Shown: in pieces, positions 60,772 to 64,000 of the stretch | How positions within the stretch are numbered: position 1 is the first letter of the stretch | How the letters are laid out: each line of letters opens with the position of its first letter | Assembly (NCBI GenBank): GCA_002428985.1 | Contig: DIYL01000047.1 | Span: 124,001 to 188,000, forward strand | Source: Anaerolineales bacterium UBA6055 | GTDB lineage: Bacteria > Chloroflexota > Anaerolineae > Aggregatilineales > Phototrophicaceae | Length of the DNA: 64,000 nt | Direction: 5' to 3' | Notes under the pieces: generated by a model | The model's database searches: none | Told to the model about the DNA's origin: nothing | The model's input: the letters and a program-made list of their open reading frames with translations, nothing else | Position numbers and translations under genes: made by a program

Positions 60772-61667
60772 TCTTGATTATACTTTTTGAGTTGAGGGTT
60801 CTGAGATAATCGTTTTCCTGTTGGTAAATCCATATCTAACCATCTACCAGTTTCCCTCGCTTGTCTTCCAATCATTTTTGCAACTGCTAAAATTACCTCA
60901 TATACATCTTCTGCCGGAATAATATCATCATATCTAGACAGTTTTTCAGCACAAATTTGTTCAGTCAACATTTGATATGTTAGAGCCAGTTCAGGTTGCT
61001 TATCTCTAAGTTTACTTGAGTTCTTGGTTAATCCAACTTGATTCTTAAGAATTTCAGAAGTACGCTTCCACAATCCCTCATATACTTTATTTGTGGCAAT
61101 ACCGTATTGAAAGCCTTTTATTATTGCTTCTCCCACAGCTTGAGTTAAGGCATCTGTAAATTGCTTTCTTCGATATTTACTCTCAATTCTAGTCTCGATC
61201 CACGCTTCACTTTTACCCTGCATTCGATATGCTTCACGTGCCATATCAATTGCTGTTTCAGGCTCACGACGAATTAGATCCACTAAAACACCGGCATCAG
61301 CAAGGTAATTCTTAACAGCCTTTACCCGATCAGTACTTGGCATGTGTTGAACAATATAATACAAGCCTCGTTCATCACAGAAATCAACCATCTTCGTTTT
61401 AGCATAAGCATCTGCACCGATTTGGACAGCACGTTGTTCTATATACATATGTCCTTCAATCGCGTGATCTTGTAGCATTTTAGGTTTAATATGCTTATCC
61501 CACTTGTATAAACCTGCAGAGATCAAGCTCACCCAATCATTTATGCGATATAATGTGCCTGCCCATTCTGTTTTCTTCTGTAATCTATGTCCAAATTTAT
61601 CTGCGATTATTTCTACAAATGGACGCGAATCATGTCTATCAGATTCTTGAAATTTTAGTTGGCTCAT
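60768..61667 (-). CDS. Phage antirepressor-like protein (BRO/DinD-like)
   Basis: 299 residues from the ATG at 61667 (AAGGG before it). The core looks like a BRO- or antirepressor-type domain: GTLYRINDWVSLISAGLYKWD, MVDFCDERGLYYIVQHM and VKNYLADAGVLVDLIRREPE, followed by helical regions (RKQFTDALTQAVGEAIIKGF). Such proteins are phage and element regulators; DinD-like forms are chromosomal. It has no phage neighbours and is visibly AT-rich, so it may have been acquired. The gene stop overlaps the neighbour's (CTAA). Family call is a likeness, not certain. Confidence 0.5.
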   Translation of the reverse strand: MSQLKFQESDRHDSRPFVEIIADKFGHRLQKKTEWAGTLYRINDWVSLISAGLYKWDKHIKPKMLQDHAIEGHMYIEQRAVQIGADAYAKTKMVDFCDERGLYYIVQHMPSTDRVKAVKNYLADAGVLVDLIRREPETAIDMAREAYRMQGKSEAWIETRIESKYRRKQFTDALTQAVGEAIIKGFQYGIATNKVYEGLWKRTSEILKNQVGLTKNSSKLRDKQPELALTYQMLTEQICAEKLSRYDDIIPAEDVYEVILAVAKMIGRQARETGRWLDMDLPTGKRLSQNPQLKKYNQD

Positions 61668-61866
61668 TTTATAACCCTTCATTGTTACTACTATGTATTT
61701 AGCGATATTTACAGAATAGCATAAATTAGAACGCATGTCCAATTTTTAATGACAAACTTTAGTTATAAATTCATAGCAATAAACGTATCTACTCGAAATC
61801 GCTCTCCCCTGTTAAACTTCCACAAATGCACATTTAAATTTATTTGAATCAAGGGGAAATATACTT

Positions 61867-63366
61867 ATGGGGACACAATACGACGCATTGGTCGCTCGAC
61901 TCCGTGATATTCACAACCTAAACATGGCATCATCATTATTAGGGTGGGATCAACAAACACAAATGCCTGCCGGTGGTGTCGAAGCGCGTGCGAGCCAATT
62001 AGCGACCCTCTCCAAATTATCACACGAAATGTTTACCAGCGATGAAACTGGACAGCTACTCGAAGATGCAGCTAAAGAAGTTGGTGATGATTACGATAGT
62101 GATGCTGCCAGTATGGTGCGTGTTGTTCAAGAAGATTACGATGAAAGTACAAAGCTCCCAACAGAATGGGTTACAGAATTTACTGAACTCACCTCAAAAG
62201 CCGATAGTATCTGGGTGAAAGCCCGCCAAGATGCAGACTTCTCACAATTCCAAGGGACACTGGAACGTATTGTCGAGATGGTGCGCCAAAAAACAGAATT
62301 ACTCGGCTATGACGATCATCCATACACGGCATTGCTGAACCAATACGAACGTGGCATCACAACCACACAGGTAAAACAAATTTTTGATGATCATAAACCG
62401 GGGCTAATCGACCTCATCGCAGGGATTACAGAAAATGCCGATCAAGTTGATGACAGCATTTTGCGCCGTCCGTATAATGTTGATAAGCAACGTGACTTCG
62501 GTTTAAAAATGATTGAAGCATACGGCTTCGACTTTAATCGGGGGTATCAAGCAATCTCGGTGCATCCGTTCTGTACACATTTTTCCAGCAACGATGTGCG
62601 TATTACAACCCGCTTTGAATCCAACTTCTTGAATCCTGCATTATTCGGCATGATGCACGAAGCCGGACATGGTATGTATGAACAGGGTATCGGACAGAAT
62701 TTAGAAGGTACACCACTCGCTAGCGGAACATCCCTCGGTGTTCATGAATCGCAATCCCGCATGTGGGAAAATCTGGTCGGGCGTAGCAAAGGCTTCTGGT
62801 CATGGGCACTGCCACAACTTAAAGAAACCTTCCCACATCTCGAATCTGTTGATCTCAACACCTTCTATAAAGCCATCAACAAATCAGCACCATCATTCAT
62901 TCGTGTCGAAGCCGACGAAGTAAATTACAACTTACACATCATTTTGCGCTTTGAAATTGAGATGGACTTGATCACAGGCGATCTCGCGGTCAAAGATGCG
63001 CCTGAGGCGTGGAATACTAAGTTCGAGGAATTCTTTGGTATTATCCCAACAGATGATGCCAAAGGTGTGTTGCAAGATGTCCACTGGTCATATGGTATTC
63101 AGGGGTACTTCCCAACTTATGCACTTGGCAACTTGCTCTCGGTACAATACTACAATAAAGCCGTCGAAGCACATCCGAATATTCCATCAGATATTGCAAA
63201 TGGTAAATTTGACACCTTACTGACATGGTTGAATGAGAACATTCACCAACACGGACGTAAGTTCACCAGCGACGAATTAACCCAAAAAATCACAGGCGAA
63301 AGCATTCAATCGCGTGATTATCTGGATTACCTCACCACCAAATATAGCGACATCTACGGACTATAA
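61867..63366 (+). CDS. M32 family carboxypeptidase (Taq-type)
   Basis: 499 residues, full length for the family. Zinc motif HEAGH at 264-268, with the second half of the metal site downstream (ESQSRMWENLVG, the family's Glu). Other family signatures are SSLLGWDQQTQMPAG near the N-terminus, DVRITTRFE and IRVEADEVNYNLHI. A cytoplasmic metallo-carboxypeptidase trimming C-terminal residues of peptides. It stands alone with AAGGGGA as ribosome site. A hairpin (63386-63407) follows the stop. Confidence 0.93.
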   Translation: MGTQYDALVARLRDIHNLNMASSLLGWDQQTQMPAGGVEARASQLATLSKLSHEMFTSDETGQLLEDAAKEVGDDYDSDAASMVRVVQEDYDESTKLPTEWVTEFTELTSKADSIWVKARQDADFSQFQGTLERIVEMVRQKTELLGYDDHPYTALLNQYERGITTTQVKQIFDDHKPGLIDLIAGITENADQVDDSILRRPYNVDKQRDFGLKMIEAYGFDFNRGYQAISVHPFCTHFSSNDVRITTRFESNFLNPALFGMMHEAGHGMYEQGIGQNLEGTPLASGTSLGVHESQSRMWENLVGRSKGFWSWALPQLKETFPHLESVDLNTFYKAINKSAPSFIRVEADEVNYNLHIILRFEIEMDLITGDLAVKDAPEAWNTKFEEFFGIIPTDDAKGVLQDVHWSYGIQGYFPTYALGNLLSVQYYNKAVEAHPNIPSDIANGKFDTLLTWLNENIHQHGRKFTSDELTQKITGESIQSRDYLDYLTTKYSDIYGL

Positions 63367-63385
63367 ATAGGATCACAGATAAGTC

Positions 63386-63407
63386 GGGAGTGCAGACGAG
63401 CACTCCC
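63386..63407 (+). terminator. Hairpin after the carboxypeptidase gene
   Basis: GGGAGTGC-AGACGA-GCACTCCC forms an 8-bp perfect stem, 20 bases after the stop. No T tract. Confidence 0.45.
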
Positions 63408-63445
63408 ATATGATGTAAAAACATACAAATAATCGGAGACTGATT

Positions 63446-63811
63446 ATGCCCGATAAAATTAACCTCAGCGGAAAATTTGCGAAATTTAGCGATCACTGGT
63501 CACCCAAAATCTTGACCGAACTCAATGACTTCCACATCAAAGCTGTCAAATTTGAGGGCGAATTTGTATGGCATAAACACGATGACACCGACGAATTGTT
63601 TTGGGTGATTGAGGGCTCATTTACGATGCGCTTCCGCGATAAAGATGTAGTTGTGAATGCAGGCGAATTTATTGTTGTGCCACAGGGCATAGAGCATATG
63701 CCCGTCGCCGATAGCGAAGTCCAAGTTGTACTAATCGAAAAGCAGGGCACACTCAACACAGGCGATGCGGATACCAATGACAAAACAGTTGATAGTTTGG
63801 AGTCCATCTAG
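63446..63811 (+). CDS. Cupin domain protein
   Basis: 121 residues; GGAG before the ATG. One cupin barrel with the metal-binding motif in WHKHDDTDELFWVIEG (His, His, Glu) and a second motif PQGIEHMPVA (His). It may bind a metal and a small acid or sugar; enzyme or binding role is unknown. It lies 38 bp after the carboxypeptidase hairpin; the next gene starts 2 bp after its stop, so those two are probably one transcript. Confidence 0.88.
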   Translation: MPDKINLSGKFAKFSDHWSPKILTELNDFHIKAVKFEGEFVWHKHDDTDELFWVIEGSFTMRFRDKDVVVNAGEFIVVPQGIEHMPVADSEVQVVLIEKQGTLNTGDADTNDKTVDSLESI

Positions 63812-63813
63812 GC

Positions 63814-64000
63814 ATGTTCAATCATCTACGTGCCACATTGATTATTATTGCGATGTTGGGATTGTCTATATTACCGACCTACTCACAATCCTTACCACTG
63901 GACGGTCCGCTCATTGCATCAAATACCGTCGAGCTTGACCGCATCATTTTGTATGACATGGCACATGATACCACCCGTGAATTGAGCTTTGGTAATTATT
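63814..64000 (+). CDS. Secreted protein, 3'-truncated by the window
   Basis: Reads from the ATG at 63814 to the window end, 62 codons. Signal peptide (LRATLIIIAMLGLSILPTYS), then QSLPLDGPLIASNTVELDRII, LYDMAHDTTRELSF. The last strands look like the start of a beta-propeller of the TolB type, but this is too short to be sure. It follows the cupin stop by 2 bp. Confidence 0.7.
   Translation, partial: MFNHLRATLIIIAMLGLSILPTYSQSLPLDGPLIASNTVELDRIILYDMAHDTTRELSFGNY

Noticed and set aside
1..64000. Searched for tRNA T-arm motifs, CRISPR-like arrays, transposases and integrases by eye
   Set aside because: None seen; a computational scan (tRNAscan-SE, ISfinder) would be decisive.

Overview
The window looks like chromosomal DNA of a Chloroflexota bacterium, probably of the Anaerolineae type. 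This is inferred from gene style, not from a marker gene: Ser/Thr kinase fused to WD40 repeats, lone FHA and small-GTPase genes, sortases without LPXTG substrates, secreted Thr/Pro-rich and PKD proteins, SpoIIAA/STAS-like small proteins and DUF4230/SHOCT proteins. Base composition is moderate with an AT-rich block at about 16.8-20.7 kb. I found no rRNA, tRNA, CRISPR array, transposase or integrase.

Layout. 0-4.3 kb: the end of an ABC solute-binding protein, a quinone-oxidoreductase-like gene facing a MerR regulator across a 19-bp-spacer promoter, and a secreted subtilase. 4.3-7.7 kb: three tandem sulfotransferase-like paralogues. 7.8-15.2 kb: a YceI protein, a small GTPase lacking key residues, an FHA protein, a candidate structured RNA (10.2-10.4 kb), a HpcH/HpaI aldolase, a kinase-WD40 receptor and a secreted protein. 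15.3-20.6 kb: glutamine synthetase, a membrane PAS histidine kinase and an ECF sigma/anti-sigma pair. 20.7-26 kb: an aminotransferase, a pentapeptide-repeat protein with a probable N-terminal frameshift, a TetR-hydrolase operon and a lone response regulator.

26-43 kb: two overlapping GT39-like membrane glycosyltransferases, an RmlC-type epimerase, DUF4230 and SHOCT proteins, a frameshifted STAS-like gene, an AraC regulator with an SDR gene lacking YxxxK, a PPC-repeat lipoprotein, a GT4 glycosyltransferase, a MutS-family ATPase, an MFS transporter and a sortase. 43-55 kb: two membrane proteins, a catalytic/degenerate pair of histidine phosphatases, an S9 peptidase, a duplicated about 120-bp element with a pentapeptide-gene relic, a TIR-like/PKD membrane protein and a subtilase-like surface protein with seven GFNVSSL repeats. 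55-64 kb: TfoX and DUF1801 proteins, an alginate-lyase-like protein, a second STAS-like protein, an Ada-like fusion, a second sortase, an antirepressor-like protein, an M32 carboxypeptidase, a cupin and the start of a secreted protein.

Most genes are single or in pairs, so no long pathway operon is present. The themes are cell-surface proteins and glycans (26-38 kb and 47-55 kb) and signalling (8-25 kb). Several proteins appear to be catalytically degenerate copies. The best candidates for something undescribed are the sulfotransferase triplet, the structured element at 10.2-10.4 kb, the GFNVSSL repeat protease and the TIR-like/PKD receptor.
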